A stretch of DNA of 64,000 bases from JAPPHA01 sp965220985 (GCA_965220985.1 OZ244854.1:2914001-2978000), one strand, 5' to 3'; positions 41,347-50,960 are shown, counted from the stretch's first letter. A program made the numbers and translations. Notes: generated from the sequence alone by a model not told the origin.

Positions 41347-42241
41347 GTCGCGTGACCCGTCGGGCAAACCATATCAAGGCCAACCCGGCAACGACCATCG
41401 GAAGTGACAGAACCTGTCCCATTGTCAGTCCGTATTCTATTCCAAACCGGACCACGTGGCCCAATGGATTGTCCGGAGTGACGAACTGGGCGTCAGCCTC
41501 TCTGAAATACTCGACAAAGAACCGCGACAGCCCGTAGCCGAGAAGAAAAACTCCGGTCAACAGACCCGGTCGCTTGAACGCACCCAGTCGCAGTGCTGCA
41601 TATGCAAGAACGGCGAACAGAACTGCGCCTTCAAGGGCCGCTTCATAGAGCTGCGAAGGATGTCGGGCGCAAACATCGAGTGCCCACCAAGACGGACATT
41701 CTGCCGCTCGCGCGCCAGGAAAGACGACGGCCCACGGGACGTCCGTTGGCCGCCCCCACAACTCGGCATTGATAAAATTTGCCAAGCGGCCGAGACCGAG
41801 GCCCGGCGGGGTTGAACAGGCGATCAGGTCTGCACATCCCGAAACGGACAACCGGTGACGCCAGCAGAACAGCAGTCCGGCCAGCACGACGCCAATCGCC
41901 CCTCCATGAAAGGACATGCCGCCTTCCCAGATCCTGACGATTTCCACTGGATTCATCAGGTAGTGGACCGGATTGTAGAACAGCACAAAGCCCGCCCGTC
42001 CGCCGACGATCACGCCCAGGATCATCCAGGTCATCAGTTTCTCGATATCGGACGGCTCAAGCGGCGGTCGACCAGACGGCCAGATGCCGGTGTTCTTGAC
42101 GAGGCGGACAGCCCACAACCATGCCAGCAGGAATCCTCCGACATAGGCGAGAGCGTACCATCGGATCGCAAACGAAATTCCGAACAACTCGAACGCGAAG
42201 ATGACGGGATCAATGTTCGGGAACGAAATGATCAGCGGCAT
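41339..42241 (-). CDS. lgt: phosphatidylglycerol-prolipoprotein diacylglyceryl transferase
   Basis: A 300-residue inner-membrane enzyme that attaches diacylglycerol to the lipobox Cys of prolipoproteins, the first step of lipoprotein maturation. It has about seven hydrophobic segments and the hallmark GRLANFINAELWGRPTDVPW signature near residue 155. Additional conserved segments are WYALAYVGGFL near the N-terminus, GGMSFHGGAIGV, and RHPSQLYEAALEG. It is the first gene of the lgt-midA-pgeF operon and is divergent from ubiK. Confidence 0.97.
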   Translation of the reverse strand: MPLIISFPNIDPVIFAFELFGISFAIRWYALAYVGGFLLAWLWAVRLVKNTGIWPSGRPPLEPSDIEKLMTWMILGVIVGGRAGFVLFYNPVHYLMNPVEIVRIWEGGMSFHGGAIGVVLAGLLFCWRHRLSVSGCADLIACSTPPGLGLGRLANFINAELWGRPTDVPWAVVFPGARAAECPSWWALDVCARHPSQLYEAALEGAVLFAVLAYAALRLGAFKRPGLLTGVFLLGYGLSRFFVEYFREADAQFVTPDNPLGHVVRFGIEYGLTMGQVLSLPMVVAGLALIWFARRVTRHG

Positions 42242-42710
42242 GGGTTAACTGTCTCGAATCTTGCTGCGGCGAAAGAGTTTGGCGGATTTGTCACGACGCG
42301 TCAGCATCCCGAACAATGATCGTTCAAGATTCTTTCGCGAGACACCACGATCATCTCCCTGTCCTCTCTTCGGGACGGCAAGTCAACGTGAGGTCGACGA
42401 GATTCGCAAGTGGACATCAAGATCAATGACGGCCGTGTCGGTGCAAGCAAGCGTTGAAAAGCGAACTTGATTGGTTTCACTGCTTGAACTCCGTTTGACG
42501 ATATTCCTATGTCGGCAAACTCGGGTGCAGATCAGGCCATTCGAACTCAATCAATCTGTCATGGGAAAATTGTCGAAATCCCTGTCATCGACACCGCATC
42601 GGTTCCGATTGTGATTTTACATCAACGGAATGGGCGTGATATTCACTGTCACGCCGTTAGAGGCGGGTTGCAACCATGTCGGTGTAACGAAAAAGGATCG
42701 GAGCAAGTTG
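42242..42710. promoter_or_regulatory. divergent promoter region between lgt and ubiK
   Basis: This 469-bp stretch separates divergent genes. The open frames in it show no similarity. The ubiK ribosome site GGAG lies 42700-42703. No clear promoter boxes are assigned. Confidence 0.4.
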
Positions 42711-43007
42711 ATGTCTTCTCGCGACAAGGTGCTGGATGATCTGTCCAAGCTGATGATCAATGCGGTTGGCGTTGCACAAGGCGCAAAGTCCGAGGCGGAG
42801 TCGGTGTTTTCGGCGTGGTTCGACCGATGGCTGGTCGAGCGGAACCTCGTTTTGCGAGAGGAGTTTGACGCGGTCAGCCTGATGGCATCCCGTGCACGAG
42901 AGGAAAACGAAGCTCTCAAGGCCCGAGTCGACGCTTTGGAAGCTGCCCTCGCAAAAGGCCGATCACCTCGATCCGGGACCAGGAAACAGACCAAGCCGAA
43001 ACAGTGA
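42711..43007 (+). CDS. ubiK: ubiquinone biosynthesis accessory factor UbiK (BMFP domain)
   Basis: A 98-residue protein with the BMFP/UbiK layout: an N-terminal amphipathic region MSSRDKVLDDLSKLM..., a membrane-interacting helix, then a C-terminal coiled coil (VLREEFDAVSLMASRAREENEALKARVDALE) and a Lys/Arg-rich tail. UbiK helps the Ubi complex use lipid-soluble quinone intermediates. The start at 42711 follows GGAGCAAGTTG and agrees with the family; an upstream in-frame start at 42630 adds no similarity. Confidence 0.85.
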   Translation: MSSRDKVLDDLSKLMINAVGVAQGAKSEAESVFSAWFDRWLVERNLVLREEFDAVSLMASRAREENEALKARVDALEAALAKGRSPRSGTRKQTKPKQ

Positions 43008-43152
43008 CAGGCGATCCTGCCTCGACCTGACCGGCAAACGTGTATTTCCCCCCGAGCGCTCTGCAAGACCTGTGGCGTGCGAGACCGAATCGCGGACTCG
43101 AGAAACAATCAAGAAATGAAAAGTTCGCGGGAAACTCGATCCCGCTGAAGGC

Positions 43153-43518
43153 TCACTTGGGGCCGAAAAGCTGATAGAGCCCGGCTGCGATTTCCCCTTC
43201 CAGGGGAAACGACAGCATGCCCATGACGGAATATCCGAGCAGCCATGGGATGAGATAAAACCGAATCATGAAGAAGAACCAGGCGACAAACAGCGGAATG
43301 ACCGCTGGAACCAGGAAACCTGGAGTGATCGGCCGAAAGACCCTCAAGATAGGGTCCGTCAGCATGACAAATGCCCGCATGAAAAAGAACGGACTGTCGA
43401 CAGGCAGGAAGATGTTCATCGCCGAGCGCCCGATCAGCGTCCACATGATCATGCCGAGAATGTAGTCGAGAACGACGATCTCAAGCGGAAGATGGGCGAT
43501 CGAAGTTGGCAGTTCCAC
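43153..43518 (-). CDS. YggT-family membrane protein
   Basis: A 121-residue protein with three to four hydrophobic segments. The LTDPILRVFRPITPGFLVPA segment matches the YggT/Ycf19 family, whose members take part in membrane-protein organisation and osmotic or division-related roles. Translation starts at GTG (43518). The order with the symporter gene (90 bp downstream on the same strand) has no obvious functional meaning, and a terminator hairpin sits between them. Confidence 0.7.
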   Translation of the reverse strand: MELPTSIAHLPLEIVVLDYILGMIMWTLIGRSAMNIFLPVDSPFFFMRAFVMLTDPILRVFRPITPGFLVPAVIPLFVAWFFFMIRFYLIPWLLGYSVMGMLSFPLEGEIAAGLYQLFGPK

Positions 43519-43555
43519 GGCGAGCCCCTTCCTTGGTCGTCACTTCAAAAGACCA

Positions 43556-43583
43556 GGGGGCAGAAGACGAAGCTTCTGCCCCC
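43556..43583 (-). terminator. rho-independent terminator downstream of the symporter gene
   Basis: Arms GGGGGCAGAAG (43556-43566) and CTTCTGCCCCC (43573-43583) form an 11-bp perfect stem with a six-base loop. Read on the minus strand the stem is followed by TGGTCTTTT. It is 25 bp past the stop of the symporter gene (43608), the expected place for its terminator. Confidence 0.75.
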
Positions 43584-43607
43584 CGAATGGTGCATGAATA
43601 TGCAGTG

Positions 43608-45416
43608 CTAGTGCTCTCTGGCGAGAACCGCTCGACCCGATGGGTCACGCGTTGCATCGACCATGCGCTGCGTTTCCTCGTCCGGCTCTTCCGTCGCGAG
43701 ACTGACCACGACCATGGCGACCAGGCTGACCGGCATGCCAATCATTCCGAACCTCAAATGGTCGAGGCCGAGGATCGGCGTACCACCGGTGTAGACATAG
43801 TACAGGTACCAGGATCCCGCGAGGAACCCGAGTATCATGCCCGCGATCGCTCCGGCCCGGTTGGCTCGTTTCCACCAGACCCCTAGGACCAGCGGGAAGA
43901 ACAACCCTGAACACGCGAAACAGAACGCCCACGCAACAGCTCCCAGGATTCCTGTCAGCTTCAGTGACGCGACAAGTGCTGCGGCGATGCCGATGACGAT
44001 AAGCAGGGCACGAGCGACATAAAGACGCTGACGGGTATCTGCCTTCGGATCGATGATGCTGTAGTACAGGTCGTGTGACAGCGCGTTGGCGATTGCCAGC
44101 AGCAGACCGTCTGCGGTCGACATCGCGGCAGCGAGACCACCCGCAGCGACCAGGCCCGAGATCACGGCTGGAAGGCCGGCGATTTCAGGCGTCGCCAGAA
44201 CGACAATGTCCGGACGCATGAAGAACTCGTTGATCTGCACGATTCCGTCGCCGTTCGAGTCCGAGACGGCAAGCATGCCGACATTGGTCCATTTCTGGAT
44301 CCATGTCAGCGACTGAATCTCTTCGACGCTCTTGCCGATGACAGCCGTTGCGAGTTCCGGATCCAGGAGCTGCAGCTTGGTCAACGTCGCAAGCGCAGGT
44401 GCCGTGCAGTACAAGAGAAAGATGAAAAACAGCGACCACCCGACCGAGATGCGCGCGTCACGAACCGACGGGGTCGTGAAGTAACGCATCAGGATGTGGG
44501 GAAGCGATGCCGTTCCAGCCATCATGCAGAATGCCAGCGTGACGAACAACCAGCCGGCCATTCCGCCGGCCGGCGCATTGTGAAGCGTGCTCAAAATGCG
44601 GAGGCCGGGAAAGCTCTCGGTTGCCGCAAGGGTTGACACGCCGACAACCGGCTCGAGTTCAGCGATCCGCTGCGCAGCATCACCGAACGTGAAATGCGGA
44701 ATGATCCCGAAACCCTGGACGTTGGACATCCAGATGACGGGAACAAGATACGCAATGATCAGAACGATGTACTGTGCAACCTGCGTCCAAGTGACGGCGC
44801 GCATGCCTCCGAGCATCGAGCAAAGCAAGATTCCCGCAAGACCGAACCAGACACCGACTTCAAACGGAATCCCGAACGCGCGTGCGGCAATGGTGCCGGA
44901 TGCGTTGATCTGTGCAGTCACGTAGGTGAACGATGCCACCACGAGAATGACGACCGCAACAAAACGCGCGAGGTTTCCGCCGTAACGGGTGCCAATGAAG
45001 TCGGGCACCGTGTAGCAACCGAACTTTCGCAGGTACGGCGCCATCAACGAGTTGACCAGAACGTAACCGCCGGTCCACCCGACAACGAATGCCAGGTACC
45101 CGTGACCGCCGAAGTAGATGCCACCGGCCAATGCGACAAACGAAGCGCCTGACATCCAGTCGGCGGCTGTCGCCATGCCATTGAACAGCGGCGGGACCTC
45201 TCGACCGGCCACGTAGTACGCATCGACCTGCATCGTTCGCGAGAGAACGCCGATCGCGGCATAGACCAGGATCGTGAACGCAACGAACAGGATGCCGATC
45301 GTGTCAGCACCCATGCCGAGGTTCTCAAAAACGGCCATGATCCCGATGAAGACGATGAAACCGCCCGTGTACAATCCGTAGATCTTGGGCAGGTTATCGA
45401 TGAAATTGCCTTTCAT
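43608..45416 (-). CDS. sodium:solute symporter (SSS family, acetate permease ActP/VC_2705-type large subunit)
   Basis: A 602-residue polytopic membrane protein with about thirteen hydrophobic segments and the SSS sodium-site regions (MATAADWMSGASFVALAGG; LPHILMRYFTTPSVRDAR). It is the large subunit of the two-part VC_2705-type symporter whose small partner is the DUF4212 protein encoded 16 bp upstream. The substrate of related systems is acetate or a similar short organic acid. The ATG at 45416 (MKGNFIDN) is preferred to the one at 45422 because GGGAGG lies eight bases before it. Confidence 0.93.
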   Translation of the reverse strand: MKGNFIDNLPKIYGLYTGGFIVFIGIMAVFENLGMGADTIGILFVAFTILVYAAIGVLSRTMQVDAYYVAGREVPPLFNGMATAADWMSGASFVALAGGIYFGGHGYLAFVVGWTGGYVLVNSLMAPYLRKFGCYTVPDFIGTRYGGNLARFVAVVILVVASFTYVTAQINASGTIAARAFGIPFEVGVWFGLAGILLCSMLGGMRAVTWTQVAQYIVLIIAYLVPVIWMSNVQGFGIIPHFTFGDAAQRIAELEPVVGVSTLAATESFPGLRILSTLHNAPAGGMAGWLFVTLAFCMMAGTASLPHILMRYFTTPSVRDARISVGWSLFFIFLLYCTAPALATLTKLQLLDPELATAVIGKSVEEIQSLTWIQKWTNVGMLAVSDSNGDGIVQINEFFMRPDIVVLATPEIAGLPAVISGLVAAGGLAAAMSTADGLLLAIANALSHDLYYSIIDPKADTRQRLYVARALLIVIGIAAALVASLKLTGILGAVAWAFCFACSGLFFPLVLGVWWKRANRAGAIAGMILGFLAGSWYLYYVYTGGTPILGLDHLRFGMIGMPVSLVAMVVVSLATEEPDEETQRMVDATRDPSGRAVLAREH

Positions 45417-45431
45417 TTTCATGTCCTCCCT

Positions 45432-45695
45432 TTAGTCGCTCTGCAATCCGGCTTCTTCGTCAATCTTGTCCTGCATCCAGTTCTGGAAGACGATCAGGAC
45501 GACGAAGATAGCAAGCGAACCTTGCACCGCGAAGTAGTAGCCAAGTGGAAATCCGATGAAGCTCAAGCCGTTCAGGCCATTAGCAAACAAGTGGACCACA
45601 AACGAAAAGATTGCCCACACGATCAAGACGAGGATCGTGAGGTTCCTGGTTTTTGCCCAATGCAGTGCTCGGGCTTCCGGTGTGCTGTTGGACAT
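45432..45695 (-). CDS. DUF4212 (symporter small subunit)
   Basis: An 87-residue protein with two hydrophobic segments (about 20-42 and 55-74) and the family pattern HWAKTRNLTILVLIVWAIFSF followed by FPLGYYFAVQGSLAIFV. Members partner with SSS-type symporters as small subunits. The ATG at 45695 follows GGAGGGGACAT, an ideal ribosome site. The gene starts the two-gene unit with the symporter. Confidence 0.92.
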   Translation of the reverse strand: MSNSTPEARALHWAKTRNLTILVLIVWAIFSFVVHLFANGLNGLSFIGFPLGYYFAVQGSLAIFVVLIVFQNWMQDKIDEEAGLQSD

Positions 45696-46372
45696 ATGTC
45701 CCCTCCGTTTTTCGTTACCACAAATGCAAAACGACGAGCCGTGGCTCGTCCCGCATTCATGTGCACGCCACCCTCTACACATGTTCGTGAGCCTTTGTAA
45801 ACGAAAAATTGATGTTGGATCTCTGCAATGCCGCGCATCCATCATGTGGTGGCATCTAGCGCCATTGCTGGCAAATGATGTGTCACGGCGAATCGATTTG
45901 GTTCCAAGCCTTCGATTCTGTGAGCTGGCGGCAGTCTTCGACCCACGAGAAAAACCAAGGCACCGAAGTGGTTGCGCCTTGGTTGGCTCTTGTTGCGACA
46001 AATGAAAAAGTTTGGGCGGGTTCAAGGGGAAAGAAGCACAGTTCGCCAGGACGAGATGGGTTGTCCTCCAAAACGGCGATGATGATCGCCATGACAGTTT
46101 TGGTGTCCGCGACGAAGGCGCGAACTCGAGAAGATGGCGGTATGGGCATCTCGAATGGGCGAGGCAGGAATTCGGATGGCGATATCGCGAATACCTGCAG
46201 AATGGCTGCGAGCGAGGATCGTCTGCGTGCCAGCAGCAACAGCCGAGTCACTTGATGCATCGGGTGTCGCGGCTGCGGTTGCGCCTCGTATCGGCGCTGT
46301 TCATGGGTGTCCGATCCTGAATTCTGCGGTTGCCAATTGACTCGGCATGATTCTGCTCGAATACACGGGCGC
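45696..46372. promoter_or_regulatory. long divergent intergenic region, no gene recognised
   Basis: This 677-bp stretch separates the DUF4212/symporter unit from a plus-strand hypothetical gene. Two open frames of over 100 codons on opposite strands overlap each other and lack similarity, typical of spurious frames. It is the longest core-region gap in the window and could hide a small RNA, but no structure is evident by eye. Confidence 0.4.
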
Positions 46373-47071
46373 ATGAATGTCCGCCTTGTTCGTGAACATG
46401 CCGAAGAGCTGTTCGATTTCTTGCGCAGATGGGTGCCGGGAATCGTCCGCTTGCTTGTCATGCGTTTTGACCGGAGTCCGTTCGACACCGTCGACTCCCT
46501 TGAAAAGTTTGCCCGAACCCGATCCTCCTACATCGCGCAGACGGCGCTGTTCGGGTATCTCAAGGCTCGCATGGGAACGCAGTTTCGCGTGCTGTTCGAA
46601 GATGACTTCTTCTCGAAGGAAATCAGGCGAGCCGCGGCGCGCCTGTTCGGGTCGTGCCTTGCCGATCTCACTTTCCATGTCGTTGCGGCATGCCGCTGGG
46701 ACGGGCAGATGTCCGACGAAGATGCTGCCTCCCTTGCGGCACATCTGTTCGAACGTGGCCTGAGATCGGGACTCGCGGGTTATCCGGACGCGGACGGCCA
46801 GGTTCGTCAGGAGGCAACCACGCGATTCGAACAGCGACTGGTTTGTGTCAACTGGGATCAGGCCACCGACATCGAGATCACCTTCGCATCGAGCGAATCG
46901 GATCTCGTGCAGTTTGCGCCGGTTGTCGACGAGTTCAAGGAACTCGACCGAGAAATCGTGATGAACTCCATTCGGTTTCGTTGGCGCGACGTCAGGGAAC
47001 AGGCAAGGAAACGGCTTGATCCGAAGGCTGTCGCAATCGACTGGTTTGACCGGCAACGCCAGGAAGCCTGA
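46373..47071 (+). CDS. conserved hypothetical protein upstream of ybjN-like gene
   Basis: A 232-residue soluble protein I cannot assign to a named family. It starts MNVRLVREHAEELFDFLRRW. It is mainly helical with conserved-looking segments FEDDFFSKEIRRAAARLFG, WDGQMSDEDAASLAAH and a charged C-terminal end (FRWRDVREQARKRL). No signal peptide or membrane segment is seen. It reads the same way as the YbjN-proC-csaA genes, which supports the plus strand over the overlapping minus-strand frame. The ATG at 46373 is favoured; an upstream in-frame ATG exists at 46307. Confidence 0.65.
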   Translation: MNVRLVREHAEELFDFLRRWVPGIVRLLVMRFDRSPFDTVDSLEKFARTRSSYIAQTALFGYLKARMGTQFRVLFEDDFFSKEIRRAAARLFGSCLADLTFHVVAACRWDGQMSDEDAASLAAHLFERGLRSGLAGYPDADGQVRQEATTRFEQRLVCVNWDQATDIEITFASSESDLVQFAPVVDEFKELDREIVMNSIRFRWRDVREQARKRLDPKAVAIDWFDRQRQEA

Positions 47072-47097
47072 GATTGGCACAAGAGGTGATAGATTCA

Positions 47098-47122
47098 TGC
47101 CCATGTGGGCAGAATTTTTGTC
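47098..47122 (+). terminator. weak stem-loop plus T-runs after the hypothetical gene
   Basis: TGCCC (47098-47102), loop ATGT, GGGCA (47107-47111) is followed by GAATTTTTGTCGCTTTT. The stem is only five pairs long, so it is a weak terminator candidate, 27 bp past the stop at 47071. Confidence 0.4.
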
Positions 47123-47289
47123 GCTTTTACCACATTCCTGGTACTCCTGCTTCCGAGATCGCAACAGAAGTCCAGTTTTCCGGCAAAATGTAGACAAGCG
47201 GGCGACTCGACCATCAAGTCATTGTGGAGACCAGCAACATATGGCATAAATCTGGAATAGGGTAACAAAAGTCCAGAGGCCGGTTCGAA

Positions 47290-47793
47290 ATGCAAAGTGG
47301 AACCATGTGGGTCGATTGGGATGGTTCGGGCCCAATCGATCTGGCAGAGGATCTCGCCGCGAACCACGAATGGGAATTTAACCGTATCGACGACAACCAC
47401 ATCAATTTCGTCGTGGCAGGGCAGTGGCAGCACTACTCGGCCGCTCTTGTCATGTGCGATGACGACGAAACGCTGAGATTCATGTGCTCGTTCGACCTGA
47501 ACATGCCCAAAAATCGTCAGTCTGCATTGCGTGACTTGATTTGCCTCGCGAATGATCAGTGCTGGGGCGGGTCGTTCAGCCAGTGTTCCGACCATTCCTC
47601 GATGATTTATCGATACGGATTGCTCCTGTGCGACGGCGCCATTGCAACGCAGTCGCAGATTGACGCGATCTTGATCAGTTCCATCGAAACCTGCGAACGG
47701 TTCTACCCCGCGTTTCAACTCGTCTGCCGTGCCGGAAAATCTCCGCAAACCGCGCTTGATCTGGCAATAACGGATGTGAGCGGCAACGCATGA
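47290..47793 (+). CDS. YbjN domain-containing protein
   Basis: A 167-residue protein of the YbjN family, whose members are implicated in stress and motility regulation but lack a known biochemical activity. The WEFNRIDDNHINFVVAGQW stretch begins the domain. A long amphipathic region with LRFMCSFDLNMPKNRQSALR follows, and a conserved GGSFSQCSDHSSMIYRYGL segment. The gene lies 218 bp after the hypothetical gene and about 60 bp before proC, a common alphaproteobacterial arrangement. Confidence 0.82.
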   Translation: MQSGTMWVDWDGSGPIDLAEDLAANHEWEFNRIDDNHINFVVAGQWQHYSAALVMCDDDETLRFMCSFDLNMPKNRQSALRDLICLANDQCWGGSFSQCSDHSSMIYRYGLLLCDGAIATQSQIDAILISSIETCERFYPAFQLVCRAGKSPQTALDLAITDVSGNA

Positions 47794-47851
47794 TGACCAA
47801 GGGTGTGTCGTTTCGGGTTCGGATGCTCGAGCTCAATTCGCGGTGGTTTCG

Positions 47852-48679
47852 ATGATGGGCGGTGATGATCCGCTTGATCGCATTCTCATCTACGGTTGCG
47901 GCAAGATGGGTTCGGCGTTGCTCGGAGGATGGCTCGACTCGGGCATCGATCCGAATCGAATCCAGGTCGTGGAACCGTTCCCGTCGGATTGGCTGCGCTC
48001 GGTCGCCAAGGACCTAGGAGTCGAGCTGAACCCGTCGGAGCCCTTGAATCCCTCGATCTGCGTGATCGCCGTCAAGCCGCAAACCATCGGGCAGGTTCTC
48101 GCAACGCTTGGGGAACTCGTTCAGCGAAACACCCTGATCCTGTCGATCGCGGCGGGCGTCAGGATCGCAAGGCTCGAAGCTGCATTTTCGGACGGAACGC
48201 CTGTCGTGCGGGCGATGCCGAACACGCCAGCAGCAATCGGGCTTGGCGTGAGCGCGATTGTCGGAAACCGAAGCGTCGAAGAGCGTCATTTGCGAGCCGC
48301 GACCCTGCTGCTTGATGCAGTCGGAAAGACGGTGCGGATCGACTCCGAAGACGAAATGGATGTCGTGACCGCCGTGTCGGGTTCGGGTCCGGCCTATGTA
48401 TTCCTGCTGATTGAAGCTTTGCGTGATGCCGCCAAGCGACGCGGCCTCACCGCCGAAGTTTCGCATGAACTCGCCATTTCGACCGTGTTTGGAGCTGCCA
48501 GCCTTGCAAGGGAGTCCGACAGGGCGCCCGACGAACTGCGACATGATGTCACTTCGCCAAACGGAACCACGGCTGCAGCATTGGAGGTTCTGCTCGCCCC
48601 GGATACAGGACTGCCCACGCTTCTGGACAATGCGGTCGATGCTGCCGAAACACGCAGCAGGGAACTGGCGAATGAGTAG
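47852..48679 (+). CDS. proC: pyrroline-5-carboxylate reductase
   Basis: A 275-residue enzyme that reduces pyrroline-5-carboxylate to proline with NAD(P)H. The N-terminal Rossmann motif is YGCGKMGSALLGGWL. Family hallmarks include PVVRAMPNTPAAIGLGVSA, a central VSGSGPAYVFLLIEALRDAA segment, and the C-terminal HDVTSPNGTTAAALEVL. The ATG at 47852 or 47855 is preferred over the GTG at 47843, but none has a strong ribosome site. Confidence 0.95.
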   Translation: MMGGDDPLDRILIYGCGKMGSALLGGWLDSGIDPNRIQVVEPFPSDWLRSVAKDLGVELNPSEPLNPSICVIAVKPQTIGQVLATLGELVQRNTLILSIAAGVRIARLEAAFSDGTPVVRAMPNTPAAIGLGVSAIVGNRSVEERHLRAATLLLDAVGKTVRIDSEDEMDVVTAVSGSGPAYVFLLIEALRDAAKRRGLTAEVSHELAISTVFGAASLARESDRAPDELRHDVTSPNGTTAAALEVLLAPDTGLPTLLDNAVDAAETRSRELANE

Positions 48680-48763
48680 TATGCCTTGGCCCAGCCGTTG
48701 GATCGCTGCGACGTCCCGGTCCCCCAAAGAAACTTGTAAAAACATGACATTGGAGAAGAACCC

Positions 48764-49111
48764 GTGACGATAGCGCCCGAGATCACCTTTGATGACTTTC
48801 TCAAGGTCGACATCAGGGTCGGCAGGGTCGTCAGGGCAGAGCCTTTTCCCGAAGCTCACAGGCCATCGTGCCGCCTGTGGATCGATTTCGGCCCGGAAAT
48901 CGGTGAACGCAAGTCGTCTGCCGCCATCGCCGTGCGCTACACCCCTGGGGATCTGGCCGGTCGCCTCGTGCTCGCGGTCGTCAATTTCCCGGCGCGACAG
49001 ATCGGCCCCATGCGATCTGAAGTCCTTGTCCTCGGCGTGCTTGACGGCGAGGGCGCGGTCATCCTCGTCGCACCGGACAGGGACGTTCAACCCGGCGAAA
49101 GGCTTCACTGA
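48764..49111 (+). CDS. csaA: tRNA-binding protein CsaA-like
   Basis: A 115-residue single-domain tRNA-binding (OB-fold) protein of the CsaA type, described as a chaperone-like or tRNA-binding factor. Visible signatures are LKVDIRVGRVVRAEPFPEA, DFGPEIGERKSSAAIA, VVNFPARQIGPMRSEVLVLG and the basic C-terminal end. The start is GTG at 48764 with GGAGAAGAACCC upstream. It follows proC with an 84-bp gap. Confidence 0.9.
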   Translation: MTIAPEITFDDFLKVDIRVGRVVRAEPFPEAHRPSCRLWIDFGPEIGERKSSAAIAVRYTPGDLAGRLVLAVVNFPARQIGPMRSEVLVLGVLDGEGAVILVAPDRDVQPGERLH

Positions 49112-49152
49112 CAAAACACGAGTCCGTAGAGGATTGCGTCACGAGACGGTCA

Positions 49153-50151
49153 ATGAGAACACGAATGGCAACACCAACAGACAAATCGCCACGACCCTCG
49201 ATCCTGATCACGCGACCGGTTCCCGATGCCGTCGTCGCCGAGGCTTCCCGAACCATGGATGTCCGTGTTCGTAAGAGCACGGAGGCACCGTCTCGCGAGG
49301 AAATGCGTCGTGCACTCGATGTCCATGACGGGATCATTCCGACCCTTGGTGACCCGCTCGATGGCGAAATGTTCCGCACCAAACCGGACAAATGCCGGAT
49401 TCTCGCCAATTTTGGCGCTGGCTACAACCATATCGACGTCGATGCCGCACGCAGTGCCGGTGTCATCGTCACGAACACGCCCGGTGCCGTGACCGATGCA
49501 ACTGCCGACATTGCCGTTCTCCTGATGCTGATGACAGCGCGCCGGGCGGGCGAGGGTGAGCGACTGGTCCGACAGGGGGCATGGGAAGGCTGGCACCCAG
49601 TCCAGATGCTCGGAACCCATCTGACCGGAAAGACCCTCGGAATCATCGGGATGGGCAATATCGGACGGGCGGTGGCATGCCGATGTCATCACGGATTCCG
49701 AATGCCGGTGGTCTATTTCAACCGCTCGAAAGTCGACCATTCGGATGTTTCATGGGCGACTCCGATGGGCTCGATTCGGGAGGTCATGGAGGCTGCCGAC
49801 GTTGTCTCGATCAACGTCCCAGGCGGGGCTGGCAATCGGCATCTCATCGATCGAGAACTGCTCGCGTGCATGAAACCGGAAGCGATCCTCGTCAACACGG
49901 CACGGGGAGATGTGATCGACGAGGCGGCGCTTGTGGAGGCGTTGCAGGCTGGTCGCATCACCGGCGCGGGCCTTGACGTCTACGAGAACGAACCCAGCAT
50001 TTCGCCTGAACTTCTGGACATGGAAAACGTCACGCTGCTGCCGCATCTTGGAACGGCGACACTCGAGGTCAGAACCGGAATGGGGCTGATGTCGGTGGAG
50101 AACCTGATGTCGTTCTTCTCGGGCAGGGATGTTCCGAACCCCGTGAACTGA
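49153..50151 (+). CDS. D-isomer-specific 2-hydroxyacid dehydrogenase (glyoxylate/hydroxypyruvate reductase-like)
   Basis: A 332-residue NAD(P)-dependent enzyme that reduces 2-oxoacids such as glyoxylate to the D-hydroxyacid. The Rossmann fold is GKTLGIIGMGNIGRAVA. The catalytic Arg lies in LVNTARGDVID, the Glu in VYENEPS and the His in LLPHLGTATLEVR; the NTPGAVTDATAD motif before the dinucleotide fold is also typical. The start MRTRMATPT at 49153 follows GAGACGG; a second Met four codons on is possible. Exact substrate is not resolved. Confidence 0.93.
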   Translation: MRTRMATPTDKSPRPSILITRPVPDAVVAEASRTMDVRVRKSTEAPSREEMRRALDVHDGIIPTLGDPLDGEMFRTKPDKCRILANFGAGYNHIDVDAARSAGVIVTNTPGAVTDATADIAVLLMLMTARRAGEGERLVRQGAWEGWHPVQMLGTHLTGKTLGIIGMGNIGRAVACRCHHGFRMPVVYFNRSKVDHSDVSWATPMGSIREVMEAADVVSINVPGGAGNRHLIDRELLACMKPEAILVNTARGDVIDEAALVEALQAGRITGAGLDVYENEPSISPELLDMENVTLLPHLGTATLEVRTGMGLMSVENLMSFFSGRDVPNPVN

Positions 50152-50264
50152 TCGGCAGTCGGCCGCTCGAAGGATCGGTCCTGCTTCTTGCTGGCAGGAG
50201 GGCGTCAACCCGACCAATTGAGAGATGACGTGCAGGCTTGCGGTGCGGCAAAGACGAGGCAAGG

Positions 50265-50852
50265 TCAGTCGAGGAAATCCCCCACGGCCTCGCGCCAGTG
50301 TTTCCGACAGAGCGACGTGTAAGTCTCGTTCCCGCCGATCTGGATCTGATCGCCTTCGGTCACCACGTTACCGTCGCCGTCCTGTCGCACGACCATCGTC
50401 GCTTTTTTGCCGCAAAAACAGATCGTTCTGCATTCCCGAAGATCATCCGCGATGGCGAGAAGTTCAGCCGAGCCCGGAAACAGTTCCCCGCGAAAATCGA
50501 CCCGCAACCCGTAGCACATGACAGGAACATCGAGATCGTCGGCAACACGCGCGAGTTGCTGAACCTGGTTCTTGTTCAGGAACTGTGCTTCGTCGACGAA
50601 CACGCAAGCGAGCGAGCTGCTGTTCATGCGGCGTTCGATCAGCGTGAACAGGTCCGTCGATGGCCCGAACGAGCTCGACTTGTTCTCGATGCCGATCCGC
50701 GAGAGAATCTGGTTGGGTTGTCCCCGGTCATCGGCCTCCGATGTCAGCAGGAAGGTCTCCATGCCCCGTTCGCGATAATTGTAGGATGCCTGCAGGAGCA
50801 GCGTCGACTTGCCCGCGTTCATCGTCGCGTAATGAAAATAGAGCTTGGCCAT
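50265..50852 (-). CDS. tdk: thymidine kinase
   Basis: A 195-residue type II thymidine kinase that phosphorylates thymidine and deoxyuridine in the salvage pathway. The P-loop ATMNAGKST lies at residues 9-17. The Asp-Glu of the lasso region is in CVFVDEAQFL. The zinc site includes FCGKKA near residue 145 and the C-terminal LCRKHW. Length is normal. It is the sole gene of its orientation here, convergent with the dehydrogenase gene. Confidence 0.96.
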   Translation of the reverse strand: MAKLYFHYATMNAGKSTLLLQASYNYRERGMETFLLTSEADDRGQPNQILSRIGIENKSSSFGPSTDLFTLIERRMNSSSLACVFVDEAQFLNKNQVQQLARVADDLDVPVMCYGLRVDFRGELFPGSAELLAIADDLRECRTICFCGKKATMVVRQDGDGNVVTEGDQIQIGGNETYTSLCRKHWREAVGDFLD

Positions 50853-50960
50853 CCGGGTCCTGTGAAAAACGCGATGTCGGTCTTTTGAACGCGGTCAATA
50901 AACCGGATTCTGACGTGGCGATCAACTACGGGATTGATGGGAACGCGACAATCAGGCGAC

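Noticed and set aside
46301..47197. 298-codon minus-strand frame overlapping the hypothetical gene
   Set aside because: The plus-strand frame has a natural start, a reasonable composition, and lies in the same direction as YbjN-proC; the minus frame has a lower-complexity composition and no similarity.
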